From the NCBI RefSeq assembly GCF_910592395.1, contig NC_088310.1:27855491-27919490 (forward strand): 64,000 nt of DNA, written 5' to 3'. Shown here one piece after another: positions 48,386-61,832 of this stretch. The position numbers and the translations under genes are program-made. Position 1 is the first letter of the stretch; each line of letters starts with the position of its first letter. Source of the DNA: Lineus longissimus (taxonomy: Eukaryota; Nemertea; Pilidiophora; Heteronemertea; Lineidae). The notes below the pieces were generated by a model that made no database searches, was not told where the DNA came from, and was given only the letters and a program-made list of their open reading frames with translations.

Positions 48386-48399
48386 ATTTCCATGGTAAC
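48386..48399. promoter_or_regulatory. RFX X-box-like site
   Basis: ATTTCCATGGTAAC has a perfect right half-site (GGTAAC) and a weaker left half. A Forkhead-like GTAAACA follows at 48401. Confidence 0.3.
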
Positions 48400-50514
48400 G
48401 GTAAACATTATTTCCGTTTCTTAGTTTGCAGAATTTGCTGAAGGAAATAAGAATTACAACATATAATCGTATATACCGTAGGGAGTGTTTGAGCCTTCAG
48501 GCTCCGGTATTTGAAACCCTTCTAAATCGGGCAAGAGCCAAGGAAAAATTGCCAAACAAGATTCATTGAACAGGTATCTTCTGTTCCTTTCTAGTGTAAA
48601 ATTCAATTACATTTGATATTTTTTTAGTCAAAGATGTCTTTAACACAATTGTGCATTCCAACGAGTGCTGGATCATGACTTCCGGTCGACAAACAAAATA
48701 TTTGCACTTTTCTTTGAATGAAATCCAACAGTCTCAGGTGAAGAGGGTAAAAAAGTCTCATTTAAGCAAGGGTGTTCATTACTTTCAATATAAGTATATA
48801 CGTATCATTGTAGTTGTACGCCAGTCTAATAAAGTAACCAATTGGTGGTCCCAACAGATTTATTCCGCCGAGCATTGTAGGCAGCCTCACCATCCTCATT
48901 TACTCTCAAAAGCTTTTGGCGAGATCACCGGAAGTACCACCCAGGATGAAAATCTCCTCAAATCTCCTTTTCTCGTGGCACGACAACCTGCTTTGAAAAA
49001 ATATTAGCTTTGGAATAAAAGGCTCATCGTTCCACCATCCCTGAAAGGTTTCAAAGGAAGAGCGACCATTCCGCTAAGCCTTGGCGGATTGGGTCATGTT
49101 TGCACCTGTCACGCGGTCTATTCTTAGAAGGACAACAAGGACAAACATAGTCCATTGCTAGGCGTGTGCTTCAAATCATCACTTTCACTCCCCGAACAAA
49201 TTACCAACTCTTATAATGTTGTTTTAAAGTATTAAAATTCACCCAGCGCTAAATGGAAGCCAGCACAAAAAACATTCTTAAAAACACATCGGCGGAATGT
49301 CTTTGGTGTCATTATTACGCGCCTATTGACGTCATTTTGACGTCAATGGTTAATTTACATATTATGCAAGACTAGCCGAGACCACCCCCTCTATATCACA
49401 ATATTTTGAATACTCAACGAAATGGGGCTTGAAAATCGGTCACAGCAATTGAGACGCCACATTGTCAGAAAAAAATGTTCAAGAAAGCTTTGGTAGTTGA
49501 TCGGTTATTTTGACTGTTCGCTAGACAAACACCTCATAACAATCCCTCCGTTTTGACTTTTCTTCCCCGTTACCTACGGTCTACATGCTTTGTTCAGTGT
49601 ATTGTTTCAAGTAAAAACATGTTCATGGGCTGAACGGTCAATTCAGAGCTTTTCAATGGTAGATTTTCGACGCTCTTTTGATCTTTATTGCAAAACAACA
49701 CCTGATGTTTTCTCCGCGCAAATTCCTTAATTTTTATGTCATCAAAGAAACGCGTTGTTGGTGGTCCGAGGCGCCACTAAATCATGACTTGGCACAATCA
49801 AGAATCAGATTGTTAGCAGATCGTTAGTGCAGTTTTGATCCTTTTCAAAATGTTGTAAACGACTTGGCCATCTATGACAGAAACAACCATGATGTTTTCG
49901 GGAGGCGAATTGAAAGAAACCAGAGGAAATATCATCTCAGTGACCCATCAAGGGTTCAGCGTGTCACTCACAACAGCAGCTTTTGGGTATAGAGATGCAC
50001 GAAATCGCATTCGACCTGTTCACTGATTAGCCTGGGAGCTTCGAATCGACCGCGAGTGCCAGCGTATTCAACTCTTTTCAACTCGAGCACAGAGAAGACC
50101 TGATCTGTTATTGTGAGTGAAGTGTGCCGGGCTCAGCCAAGCTGCCGCTCCCAAGAAAAAGTGCCTATTTTGGCGCATTCAGAATCATTCGCCTTCAAAC
50201 GGCAGATCCTGTTACACATATTTCTATTTCATTAAATCATATAAAGCATAATTCAGAGCATGAAAAGAAGCTCTCTGTTTCAATATTGTCAGTCTCCACT
50301 TCATATATTTTAAGAGTTAGGCAGCGCTCTTGGTTTCAGTCGGGTGGTTCATCGAGAAATATTGGGCTGAATCTCATAATGAAATTTAAATCGTGAAAAG
50401 CATCCTCTTCTACTCTACTTTCCATGTCTTCTGTGTTGGCTGAACAGATTTACTGGCAGAGTGCGCAGACTGAGTGGTCATGTTTGGTTATGATGGGATC
50501 GTTGTGAAAGCCAA

Positions 50515-50639
50515 GTGTTTACCAGACCCCGGCTAGCAAACACCCAGCGAAAACAGACCTCGGCAGAGTGTTTGCGGGCCAACTTTGGCCGTTTATCGCC
50601 GTGAAAGAGAATGTATAACTTCCCTGCCCTAGTGTTTGC
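50515..50639. promoter_or_regulatory. Cluster of Forkhead-like octamers
   Basis: GTGTTTAC (50515), GCAAACAC on the opposite strand (50536), GTGTTTGC (50568) and GTGTTTGC (50632) fall within 125 bp. GTAAACA/TGTTTAC is the Forkhead (FoxA/FoxO-type) core and GTGTTTGC is a common weaker variant. An NF1-like TTTGGCC lies between the third and fourth. Clustering suggests an enhancer, without proof. Confidence 0.35.
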
Positions 50640-53600
50640 CCAACATTTGTAAAATTATTTTTATATGCAAGCAGTCAATGGGTGTTCTGCAGTTCATATA
50701 GTTATCAAGCTAAATCGAGTTTGATATTGAGTTAACAAGGTGGACTCTCAAGTGAAATGTACATAGCCGTAGGCGCTGCGGACTGAGCAACGTCAAGTTA
50801 TAGTTGTTCACCTCGTTTGTAAGATAGAGCGCCGAAACGAAAAGAAAGAGTAGTAGATCACTTTTTTGATAATTTCTCTGGCAACATTAAACAACAGTTT
50901 GTCACAATCCTTAAAGGTATGCCAGTTTGCCCTCGAAGTACTCTTTAGGAATCAGTGACTGGGTGAAATGATGTCGTATTTACTACTCTTTATCGCCATC
51001 GCCAAAGGAGTAACGCATTGGGGTTCGATTGTTGTGTCTTTGAAAAGACTCTGCTTATATCAATGACAATGCAAACAGCACAGATATCGGTAGCAAAAGG
51101 AAAAAAAAGTTCTCCTCATTGTCGAAAGCATGAGGTAAGCGGGAGGTATAAGTGATGTTACGTACGGAAGGACAGAATGAGTTCATTTACAACAGCGCCT
51201 CCTACTCACGATTGCTCGAAACCGTATTGAGTGGTTAAGAAAAGTAACTCAAGAGACCAGCATAGGCGAGGATTGTTCCACGAATTAAAAGCAACAACCG
51301 TACCGTGCACTTTTCAATGAGATACTTGTCCCATGACAATGCACAGACGGCAAGGCAATGCGTGCCACCCACCCTACAGATGCATTGCGTCACCAGGCGT
51401 TAAACCACCATCTTGTCACAAAGACGATTTGAAGAAAAAACATTGCATCAACGAGTTTCTCCATTCAACATCTCCTCGCCCCGTTGGTGTTAATAAATGG
51501 AGTTTTGTGCTTTGTGGCAATGGTCCATCTACTCTGGATTGAAGAGATTATGAGAGGCACAATAAGTGATGTGACAAAGAGAAATCAATTGCCTGGAAGA
51601 AGGCACAACATGGCCGCCGGTGCTTAGAGTTGCGCGCCGCTCAAAAACCTGATTTCTCTCCATCTATGAAATTCCTCGCATATTTCGAATTGGCACCTGC
51701 TTGGGATGGAAGCCGTATTGTTTTATTCCATTTCTGGGGCAGGAACAGGGTGCTCTGTAGAAGAATCGAGAAGAACTATCTTGGTCACTAAAACGCGGCG
51801 CGAGCATCACAATGAGTGTTTTGGCCGATGCGGATGTAAATTTGATCAGGATTTAGTTCTTGTTTCGATGAAGTCTTCCATTATGATCGGTCTTATTGCC
51901 CAAGCTTCGACAAGTTATTCCTATATCAAAAGCCTTTTTTTCCCACCTGGACTTTCTCTCCAGGGGTCATAGATCTCTCTACACGGCTTTAATGGTCTCA
52001 GAGCGAGGCAAGCATGTCGCAGGGTATGGATTGATAACTTTTTCATCCTGCTTAATGAACCGTTAAACAAAGAAGCATTTTTTTGAGAAAATTATCTTTG
52101 TAATAGCCAGCGTTTTATGACGTGATGATCACACGCCCAAAAACCACCAGACTGCAACAGGGACGTTGCGCGTATTTATTTCTCGTTTTCGAACAAGCGA
52201 AATGTCACAATCTGCCACAACTTGGTTATTTAATGTCGTTGCTGAGGTCGGACGCGTGTCCTTTGGTTGTGCCCCGTGACGGCTATCTCTTCGTGACCGA
52301 GTTTACCAAGGAACGCGCAGACAATGAAAAAGTATTTATTCCTGTGTCATTGTTTGTTCTTATTAGCAAGATTTCGAGATGGATGTCTCACAGCGCAGGC
52401 GGACGTGTTGAATCGCTGGAGCAGACGACAGAATCCAATGTGGTGTTGATTCAATATTACAATGATCACGCAAGACTAATAAATATGGCCGAAGCGATAG
52501 GTCAGTTCGATTAGCACATGGGCGCCATCGGGGATGCTGCGTCCCTCAGCCGAGGAGCAAGCCTGGTCACACAGCTGATGTGGTTGTCTCATCGGTGACA
52601 ACACTCGATGAGCACACACAAGACAAAGCCGCGGCGATTTTTAATAACCCGCCATCGATCTGACACTGTTTGCCAACGCCGAGTGAAATTCATGCCTCCG
52701 CGAACTAGATCCTCTGGGAGCGAAACTCAAAGGAACCGTAACTCGCCGCTTGGCAATAATTTACTTAACAACCATCAAACTCGAGCTACCAGGCCAGATT
52801 TTAATAAAATCAGATCGTTTTATCCTCGCAGATGAATCTGCGCTCGCTCCGATGATGTTGACATTGGGAGAGTTTCCTCTTCCCATTTGTGCAGCAATCA
52901 TTACTTTACGTGATTGGCGTATGGATTCCCCCGTTACTAGTTCTCGGCGGCCCGCGTACATCAGTTTACCTTCAGTTTATCGGGGCAAATTCGCGGCGAG
53001 AAGAAACCTAATCTCACCATCGGTTCTGTAAACACGCCGTGTCAACCCAGAAATCAAATTAACAAATTCATGATATTCGCTGACAGATTTTCGTCATAGA
53101 TGACACGATCGGCTGTGCGGGTTCTAAGAGAATTATAGATCCCGTCCCTTCAGGTCTAACAGGGAGGCACCTCTGGCGAAACAGTGCTCAGCCTCCATAT
53201 ATGTATACTGCAAGCTTTGATCAAGCAAATATGGACCAACCTACTTTAACATATATTTGGGTACAGAAACATGTAAAGCAAGAGCTGAAGAATACGAGAT
53301 GACATGAGCAGTGACATGAACCAACTAACCCCCCCCCCCCTCCCCCCACAGGCCTAGCTTTACCTGACTTGCTTTAGTGTCAATGATTTCGAGGCCGAAA
53401 ATCATGCCAAATCGATACTCTAATCGACAAAGGGATTAAACAAATGTTCCATTATGCTTCTTTTGATTTCGTTGGCAATGTTCATCTCAGTGAAGTGCGA
53501 CTTTTGGGGGACATAGTGTCCACTTTGTGACAGGAACCTCCTCGATATAACGAGTCCCAACAAAGTTACAAGCAAAAAGGCGTAACACCTTTGTGTAACT

Positions 53601-56308
53601 GTTGATTCTTTCTTGAACCTTAGTATAGATACACAAATATATAACAGAGAAATGTTGACAAACAATTAGCTTTGCTTTCATGGGGCGAGTTTATGTCAAC
53701 AGCAGAAATTCATGAGCAGACGAGGGGCACTGAGAAAGCACAACCTGAGCAGACGACTTGCTCAACTTGGCCCACTCGAACAAGCCATGGGGTGGTGTTT
53801 GAGGTACATCTTAATGGCCTTTAAGTGTAATTACCGCAAGTTTTGAGGTGTTTCTTGTTTATTTGTGACTTTCTTACTTGTGGTCAGAAAGTTTGAGGGT
53901 CAATATTACACCAAAGGGATCAAATGTAAGAGGGGTAGGCGCCATTTTAGGCGACGTGTGACCCTTAGTGTCAAGTGCAGAATTCATGTTGATAAATAAA
54001 CTTCTTGTTTTCGAAAAGAACTCTAAATCTTTCATGATATCATACTAGAGATTTTGTTCTGATAGGACTGATTTTGTGCCTAAAGACCACATAACATTGG
54101 TATAGGAACCTTGTTTTCGTTGATGTGTGATTCAGGTATTATCATTAGATTCCATACCTTTGAAGTTACAACAACAATGCCAAAAAGCGACGATCTCATT
54201 AGCATGGCGGCCATTTCAATCCATGAAAGGGACAAACAAGGGAATAATCTGCAATGATGAGAGAGACAAACAGACGAATGGGATCACCGGCGGAAGCCAT
54301 GTTGGACGCAAAGTGCTGGCAGCCGGTTACAGGCCTGTAGAAATTGAAAGGCTAATGCCTGCCACAAAGTGACCCAAATTAGTAAATTGACACCCAGCAT
54401 TTTGTGTTTGCCTTCATTTTAGTGGTTTTGTTGGGGGGAATGGCCTCCCACAGTGCTGATGGGGGACTAATTGATAACCAAATTATGGTGAATGCGTTGG
54501 CAAATTTGAACTGATAAACTGTTAAAAAGCATCGTGAACAAATACGCACGCCCTTTTGATGTTGGGTGAATTCCTTTATGACACCGTATCAGCGAAAACT
54601 AAGGTAATTCGATCCGTAGTTTCCCTACATCACTACTAAACATAAATAAAAGACAGCAAATTTGGCCTCATAGAATGTGAAATATTGTCTTCTTCGTATT
54701 CTAAAATATCATTCATGACGAGCAAACAATAATCCCTAAATCAAGAAAGTGTAAGGTTTTGTTGTACATGTAGCCACAAAAAGAAAGCATACGACTACGA
54801 CGTTTTACGGCCTGCCGCAGTTCCGTTCGCATTGACTTCTTTTGCCTCCAGTATCTTTCGGAATCCGTTTATTGTCATGTTGGGCCAAAGACCTTCTTGC
54901 TACCAGCCTGGGAGTAAACAGAATGTCAGTAAAGCATGGTAAAAGTGGACAGGAAAAGAGAGCACCGTATTTGAAAAAGACGATGTGATGAAAACGAGAA
55001 CAGAAGTAATATGTTTGCCCTTTGGCGATGCTTTTTGTCACTAGATTTACAACCTTTCCTGCGCGGTTGTAACTTTTGTGTTGGTATAAAGCACATAGTC
55101 TTTATTCAAAATAGACTTATGGAATTAAGAAAACGAATTACAGCATCTGAAACTATTGTCTTCCGAATACCAGAGTTGCATCTCGGTCAACATAACGCAC
55201 CAACGGTGAGAAGTCCAAACAACTCTTTCACGGAGGCGCCTGAAGTTAATTTCAGCGGCTGGGGTTAGTTTTCATTTATGTTATACCGGTTGAAACCATC
55301 AGCAGAAAGAACAAAAAGACTTTTGGAAGAGCCTTCTTGTTCTACCGACCACACATGCCGGCGGCATTGTGAGGAAGCGGGTCTCTTTCTTACCACGGGC
55401 CCTGGTTCGGCAGAGACCGCGACTGGGAAAAATCACTGACTTAGCGTCTTGAGGTTACCGTACGAAGTACAAAGAGTAATTCCTTGTTTAATATCAGTTG
55501 TGTTTGCTCAGAAGAATGTGTCTCTATTTGCGTTAGCGCGCCCCTGGGGCAAGCTAAGGCTGTTCTGAAGGGATGGTTAGCTCATCTCGTAGCTAGCGGA
55601 GTAGCACTTGTCGGAGGTGGGCATCTCATAGTGCCATCAGGTAGAGCTAATCACACGGCTCCCTCACTCAGCAAATTTAAGGGGGCCAGTGCTCATACCA
55701 ATATTCTGAATTGACCCCCTTCCCCTTTCTAGGGATTGCCATCTGTATTTTGACGTCTCCATTTCTCGGGGACTTCTTATCATCTCAATATGCTTGCGAA
55801 GACAGGTACAACCTGGCCGTCTCTCTGAATATCCACATCCATCGCGTAACAGGATCCAGTAATCCGATAGTTTTATTAGAATTTCAGGAGCGAAAAACTA
55901 ACTTTTAAAAAACTGTTCCGAGAGCTGTTGTCAAGTTCTGGCATCGAGGCATTGAAGTGGTAGGAACTGTTATTAAATGGGATAATGAATATGCATCAAT
56001 GATGTCCTCACTTTGATTAATCCATCTCTACAAAGCGGTTTTTATTCATTCTAATTTCAGATACAACTGTATATCCATATAATGCAGCCTTCTTGACAGA
56101 AACCATTAGAAAGCAAGCTTTACAAGTAGGTATCCAGGAAAGCCTTAGAACATTTCCACTATCATGTAAAGAAGTTCAATGACTTGAATAAACTGGATGT
56201 ATTTTTTAGGCAAAACATTTCGTTGAAGTCCTTATTTTCAGTGAGAGCTTATGAATCCTTCCTGAAGTCGAGATACTAACCATACTTTCTGGCTAACTTA
56301 AACCCGTT
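50640..56308. other. Long gene-poor stretch
   Basis: More than 5 kb with no supported gene. The plus-strand frames at 52122-52514 and 55011-55268 have no domain. The words AACATGGCCGCC (51608) and GCATGGCGGCC (54201) resemble YY1 or start-codon contexts. A C12 run sits at 53329-53340. Confidence 0.55.
53329..53347 (+). repeat. C12-T-C6 homopolymer tract
   Basis: Twelve C bases, one T and six C bases. The complementary strand is a G-tract. It is slippage-prone and its exact length may be an assembly artefact. Confidence 0.85.
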
Positions 56309-56836
56309 GGCACCACCTTGGCACCACCTTGGCACCACCTTGGCACCACCTTGGCACCACCTTGGCTCCACCATGGCACCACCTTGGCACCACCTTGGCA
56401 CCACCCTGGCACCACCCTGGCACCACCCTGGCACCACCTTGGCACCACCTTGGCTCCACCTTGGCACCACCATGGCTCCACCATGGCACCATCTTGGCAC
56501 CACCATGGCACCACCTTGGCTCCACCTTGGCACCACCATGGCACCACCATGGCTCCACCATGGCACCACCATGGCTCCACCATGGCACACCCTTGGCACC
56601 ACCTTGGCACCACCTTGGCACCACCCTGACACCACCCTGGCACCACCTTGGCTCCACTTTGGCACCACCTTGGCACCACCCTGGCACCACCCTGGCACCA
56701 CCTTGGCACCACCCTGGCACCACCTTGGCTCCACTTTGGCACCACCTTGGCACCACCCTGGCACCACCTTGGCACCACCTTGGCACCACCATGGCTCCAC
56801 CTTGGCACCACCTTGGCACCAAATTGGCACCACCTT
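56309..56836 (+). repeat. Minisatellite, 48 units of 11 bp
   Basis: Exactly 48 units of GGCACCACCTT follow each other with no insertion or deletion (528 bp). Variation is almost confined to base 4 (A or T) and base 10 (T, C or A), giving TT, CT and AT endings. Units 31-37 and 38-44 share part of a pattern, suggesting a 77-bp higher-order duplication. Because 11 is not divisible by three and the unit lacks stops in any phase, every frame is open, which creates six overlapping ORFs of up to about 200 codons with peptides such as [11 protein letters not shown]. These are not genes. Confidence 0.98.
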
Positions 56837-57502
56837 GGCTGATAACAACCTACCTGCTGGACCTGATATGAACAACAAAACAACACTTTTCTTCTTATCA
56901 AAAATGGATTTTTATTAATTTATGAAATTAGGTCATTTAGCATATTATTATCATACGTATAAATGTCTTTTACAAGGAGAGGAAGAGACATCATTTAAAG
57001 ATGCCTTTACACTATACCGAAAAACAGGACAAGGAAAATCACTCCAAAACAGGAAGCAATTGCATCTCAGATCAGCTTTAAAACTCTCAATGACTGTTCA
57101 AAGCATGTGTGACAGACACCACAACACGAAACTGGTTCTTCTTCCAGGAAGCAGATAGGATACAGATAATAGATATCACGATGATTTTTATCAAAATCTA
57201 AGCAAGTCACTGTATGCAGCAGCACTTTTATCTTGACAATAAAAAGGATGTTTATAGTAGCTATATATTATTAATAAATACACAAATAAATACATAAGTG
57301 TCGTTAAACCATAACCCTTGATAAATAATGAAAGTCAGGCATTAGAACTTTAGGGAGAGAGTCATGAGAGTTTGGAACATTCTGGTAAAATTTATATGAC
57401 CTACAGCACATTTCTGGCAAGACCATCAAATACCTAGTAGTGTAATCATATTTTTGAGTATTTGTCAATGTTTATGCAAATCAAGCTAATTTTCAATTAA
57501 GG
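56837..57502. other. AT-rich gene-poor stretch
   Basis: Between the 11-bp minisatellite and the foldback element there is only AT-rich DNA. A short frame at 56922-57158 has no domain. Confidence 0.6.
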
Positions 57503-57668
57503 AATTGAACCCGAGGCGGAGGACCTTGGTTGAGTTACCAAGACACTCGAGGGTGGAGCTAAAATACAGTCCAAACCCGAGCCGACAGGCGAGGGTTTGG
57601 ACGAAATTTTAGCTCCACCCGAGAGTGTCTTGGTAACTCAACCAAGGTCCGAAGCCGAGGGTTCAATT
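57503..57668. mobile_element. Foldback element, 166 bp
   Basis: Arms of 63 bp at 57503-57565 and 57606-57668 are reverse complements with a handful of mismatches, including the perfect block GGACCTTGGTTGAGTTACCA. An inner perfect stem (GTCCAAACCC at 57569-57578 with GGGTTTGGAC at 57593-57602) closes on a 14-base loop, so the whole element is one long hairpin. It has no coding capacity. A target duplication is not clear. It is richer in CpG than the flanks. Confidence 0.88.
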
Positions 57669-60600
57669 TCTATTCTAAAATACCTCAAACTTAAAAAGAT
57701 AGGCCACGAAATAACTTGAATATGTGCGAATTTGGCAAATTCCATCCATCGCCTGCCCGGAGCGCCGGTAGCGCCGTTGTTTACATTATGTTACGGCAGC
57801 CCGTATAGGAAGTCCGGATCGGCTCGCTCAAGTGACGCTAAAATCCGCGCAAATGGGCTATTTGGAGCGTTTTTCTCAGCAAATATGTGTAGTGCTCATT
57901 AAAAAACTTAGGGTGGTTGATGCTTCCTTGGCTGATTTGTGTTTGAAGCAGTGTTTTGAGAGCCTCAAACTTCTGAAGTGAGCTGTGTGCATGGTTCCAC
58001 ATTTTAGTGCAACCCGAGGGAACTTTGGTAGAGCATCTTGGTTGCGTGTCCAAAACACTCCACTCTCAGAACGAGGCTTATGCATTTTCCATTTAAAAGT
58101 TGACTTTACGGTACCAAGGTATTTTAGAATGTAAATCTCTCCACTCTGCATTTCTACATTGAATTCGATGTCCAAAAAAGGGCTGATATTCTAAAATATT
58201 CGTTTTTGACCACCAGAACATCCCTTCGACAGATCACAGCTATAGGAATATATATAATTGTTAGAAATCTAGACTAGATATTATAGAAATCGACAAAGAT
58301 GCTTCAAAGTGTAAGTCATGAAAATAGTTTCAATTTTCTAAACACCCCAAGTAAAGCAGCATGATAGAGTTTATGACATCATCATTTCACAATGATCAGC
58401 TGAAGCATAATGATCTCCTCTAAAGGTATAATAATACTCATCAAAGTTATCATAGTTTTCTTCCCCATATTAACAACAGGTAATAGATTGCCAAATAATA
58501 ACGCAGAAAGGACGGAGTTGAAGAGAAATATTATGCATTACTTTAGAACTTCAAAACCTAATTTAAACAACATAGATAAGGCATCAATCTTGACTTTTGG
58601 CAAAATACAAATCTACAATTTGTAAGGTTTATTTACCCATTTGAATATACCCATATTGACTATTTGAACTAAAACTACCATTCTGACAGAAAGAAAGGTT
58701 TACAGACCAAAAACCCACCCTAACATAACTGAAAGTATCAACCCAACATATCTTCTGATAGCTACTCCTTCAACAGTTACAGTATTTGGACATATTGCAT
58801 AGTGTGAATATTATGGATGGAGAGATTATAAAATGGAATGATACACAACAGTTGATATGTACAGAAATAATGTCACCACCTATAAAAGTATAAATATTGC
58901 GTAAGTGGAATGAACATGAGTATAACCTAAACCAAGACATACTGCTAAATATGATATGCACCAGTATGGGTCAAAGTTAGCTGGAAATGATTATGCGAAG
59001 TAGGACCGTCAGAAAAGCAAAATGGATGGATAATCATGTGGTACAAATTCAAGATGTTTCTGATCTTGTCACTTTGGTTACAGTGGTTGATCATAGCACT
59101 CATGAGGTAAGAACCATATGGTAAGTTCTCTCGGTGACCGTCAACACCATGAAGGGCTTGGGTTTTCTGAGGATCTGTGTCTGATTGACCGCTACGCCAC
59201 ATATGTGTTGACACTGGCCGGAACCGCACCCAGAGTTCATGCATATTAAATTGCATCAGTCTAAGTGGACAGGGAAGTGGACATCATCTGATCAACATTT
59301 GAACGGATCGAATGGGTGAGACACATGTAATCAGTGTGACCGTGGCCCTGGTGGGGGATGATCCAGCAATGAGACAAACCTGAAGAGATCTCTGTCAACA
59401 TCTTCCCTGATTGCCTTGGCAGACAAGCACCTGACCAGAGGGACCTGATCCACTTGATGATGGCGAATTATTGGGAGAATTTGCCCGGGAAGACACAACG
59501 TGATTTCACTGACATAAACGTTTAACCCTTTTTTAGACAACAGACTTGAACCCTATGGGTTTCAAAGTTAGGTTGTTATGCAAATGCTTTCACCCAAAAA
59601 AGAAGTTTGAAAACCTACACCTTTGACATGTTTGATAAGACTTGGCCGCGCTGTCAGACACTATAATGTATCACAAACTTGGTTCTGGTGTGATGGAAGA
59701 TACAACTAGACCAAGCCTTCATCAGCTAAGTCAATACCACTTCGTGGAATGCAGCCATAAAACACATGAGTATCAAAAGAGCAAAAATACATCAGTCTAT
59801 CTTATAAATGATATGGTTCGGCATAAATGGCTATGTTAATTTCACGAATGGTGTACATTTCATGCATAATGTAGTATATTTGATGTACAGAATATCCAAC
59901 GGATTCTAATAATCTGATGCAAACCACAGTCAACAGCAGAAGGGAGGCTGCAACAGATCGGAATGAAAGTTTACAACCATTAAAGTTAGTTCTTGCTGAC
60001 ACAGGATCCTAGCTCTGGTTCAGTTGGAAAGGAATCATCATCTATGATTTTACTCAATACACTTTTTCATCAAATCATTTTGGCACAACCATCATCAAAG
60101 TTTAAAAAACCAATAACCTGTGTACAATATCATAATTGTAACGTTTGAACTGTTCACCTTAAACAAAAGTAAGATATCATCACAGGCTTATCAACTGGCC
60201 AATATTCTAATGAATCATCACACTTATACAGAGGAATATCCTCACACAACACAGGGACCTCTGGCTGGTTATGAAGAGTTCTCCTGGCCGACCGAAGCCA
60301 TCCCTTTGATTTTTCTCTCATCGTGATATACGAAGTTCCTAATCGGCCCGTGAACCGTTAATCTTTCTCCGCAGAACATTCACGAGCCGCTGCAACCTGG
60401 AATGATACAAAAGCACGCTGATTAGTAACCAAGTCGGACAGAGATAGAGGAAGGCCATGTATTTGAATAGTACGACAGATAACACCATTTGTCAACAAAA
60501 CAGGACTGACCAGTTTGTCATGGTTGACCGGATTCATCTCGAACAAAAAGTAAAAAAGTTGCAAGGGAAAACCATTCATACCATGGCTATCAACAAAGAC

Positions 60601-61758
60601 AGAGAGAATATTACTTTTACGATTAATTTCATGATTTTTTTACATCGGTGAGATTACTTTCACAGGATACTGTGCCAAACAATTGCAACCAAAGACGGCC
60701 GTTCATTCAAGTGGATTATGGGTTTGAGTGTCGTGACCCAAGGCCCTGAGAACAGACATATTGGCAGGCGACGTGGTCCATTCCCTCTTCAATTCCAAGC
60801 AACTGTACACCTGTGTACATTTCACAAACAAAATGTACACCAAGTCATAACAACTCAGCATGAAATGAACTTTAGTGTGTTTACTTGCGTGATCAATTCT
60901 TATAAATAGAAATTGGTCGATTATTCTCATCATGACTATTGAAAATTTGATATCCTAGGCCTGATGTTTTAGATCTTTTAATTCAATGACAGATGGAGAG
61001 GGGATGTTGATTCAAGCAGCCCCTCATTAGCATATTTAATTTCCATGATTGAACTAAGTAAATACTAATTGTCATGTGTAATTTGAATTGGCCGAGTCGA
61101 GGTACAATTGTTTGAATCCATGTTCAAGTGAACAGCGAACAATATGACTCATGATGAAAGACTGATCCTAAAACACTCTGAGGGGGTATGTACCAGGACA
61201 TGGAGGATTTCATCACGAATATTTATAATCCCATCTTAATGCTCCATAGCTTACTTTGAAACACCTGGGAAAGCTTTCCTGCTGTCATATGACAATCATA
61301 ATTGTCACAGAAAGATTGTTCAAAATCCCAATTTAAAACACCAAGCCCATTCCTTGAGAGCTAAATAAGACTGACCTGCAAAACCTTCGATTGGGTAAAA
61401 TAAGACAGAAACAATTCCAAATCTTGAGTTGATTACAAGGGTGGCTCTACATGGAATTGTCAGTAGTCCTTGTGATGTGTCACTTTTCACATGTATACAC
61501 AGGCCCACCTCAAGTTGATCCATAAATGTAACACAGACACATAGCCACACCACAGCATGGTTGTACATTTCACATAAAAGGGGTTCCAACCTATTTGAAA
61601 CTAAATGCATGACTGGTCAGGTGAGTGATTAGTACTTGTAAACTCCAGTGGTCCATGACAGCACTTTGATGAAGCTTTGTCTCGTCAGAAAAGGGACTGT
61701 TGACCAGACATTAGCCATGTTGCCATTGTCCCTCAGCACACCTTTGTATTGTTCTTGA
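57669..61758. other. Gene-poor stretch
   Basis: Minus-strand frames at 57838-58175, 58945-59256 and 59331-59540 have locally protein-like composition (for example REDVDRDLFRFVSLL) but no start, splice or domain evidence. From about 58 kb on, CpG is sparser than earlier in the window. It could be intronic or 3' untranslated DNA. Confidence 0.5.
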
Positions 61759-61798
61759 AATACACTCAATCACAACGTACTTATTGTGTGAGTGTATT
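61759..61798. repeat. Small stem-loop
   Basis: AATACACTCA pairs with TGAGTGTATT, and inside it CACAA with TTGTG, around a short loop (CGTACTTA). It lies 35 bp from the large inverted repeat that follows. Confidence 0.7.
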
Positions 61799-61832
61799 TT
61801 AGAAAGGATCCAAAGTTTTCCTAAGGGAGGAT

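Larger units (their letters stand above)
45119..50514. other. Long gene-poor stretch
   Basis: More than 5 kb without a supported gene. RFX-like palindromes occur at 47074-47087 (GTTACCATGGTGAT) and 48386-48399 (ATTTCCATGGTAAC). Parts around 47030-47160 and 48220-48430 look non-repetitive and could be conserved elements. Open frames are featureless. Confidence 0.55.

Noticed and set aside
56276-56918. Several overlapping ORFs of 174-203 codons on both strands
   Set aside because: They come entirely from the 11-bp tandem repeat, whose unit has no stop in any frame; the peptide is the same 11-residue cycle in all frames.
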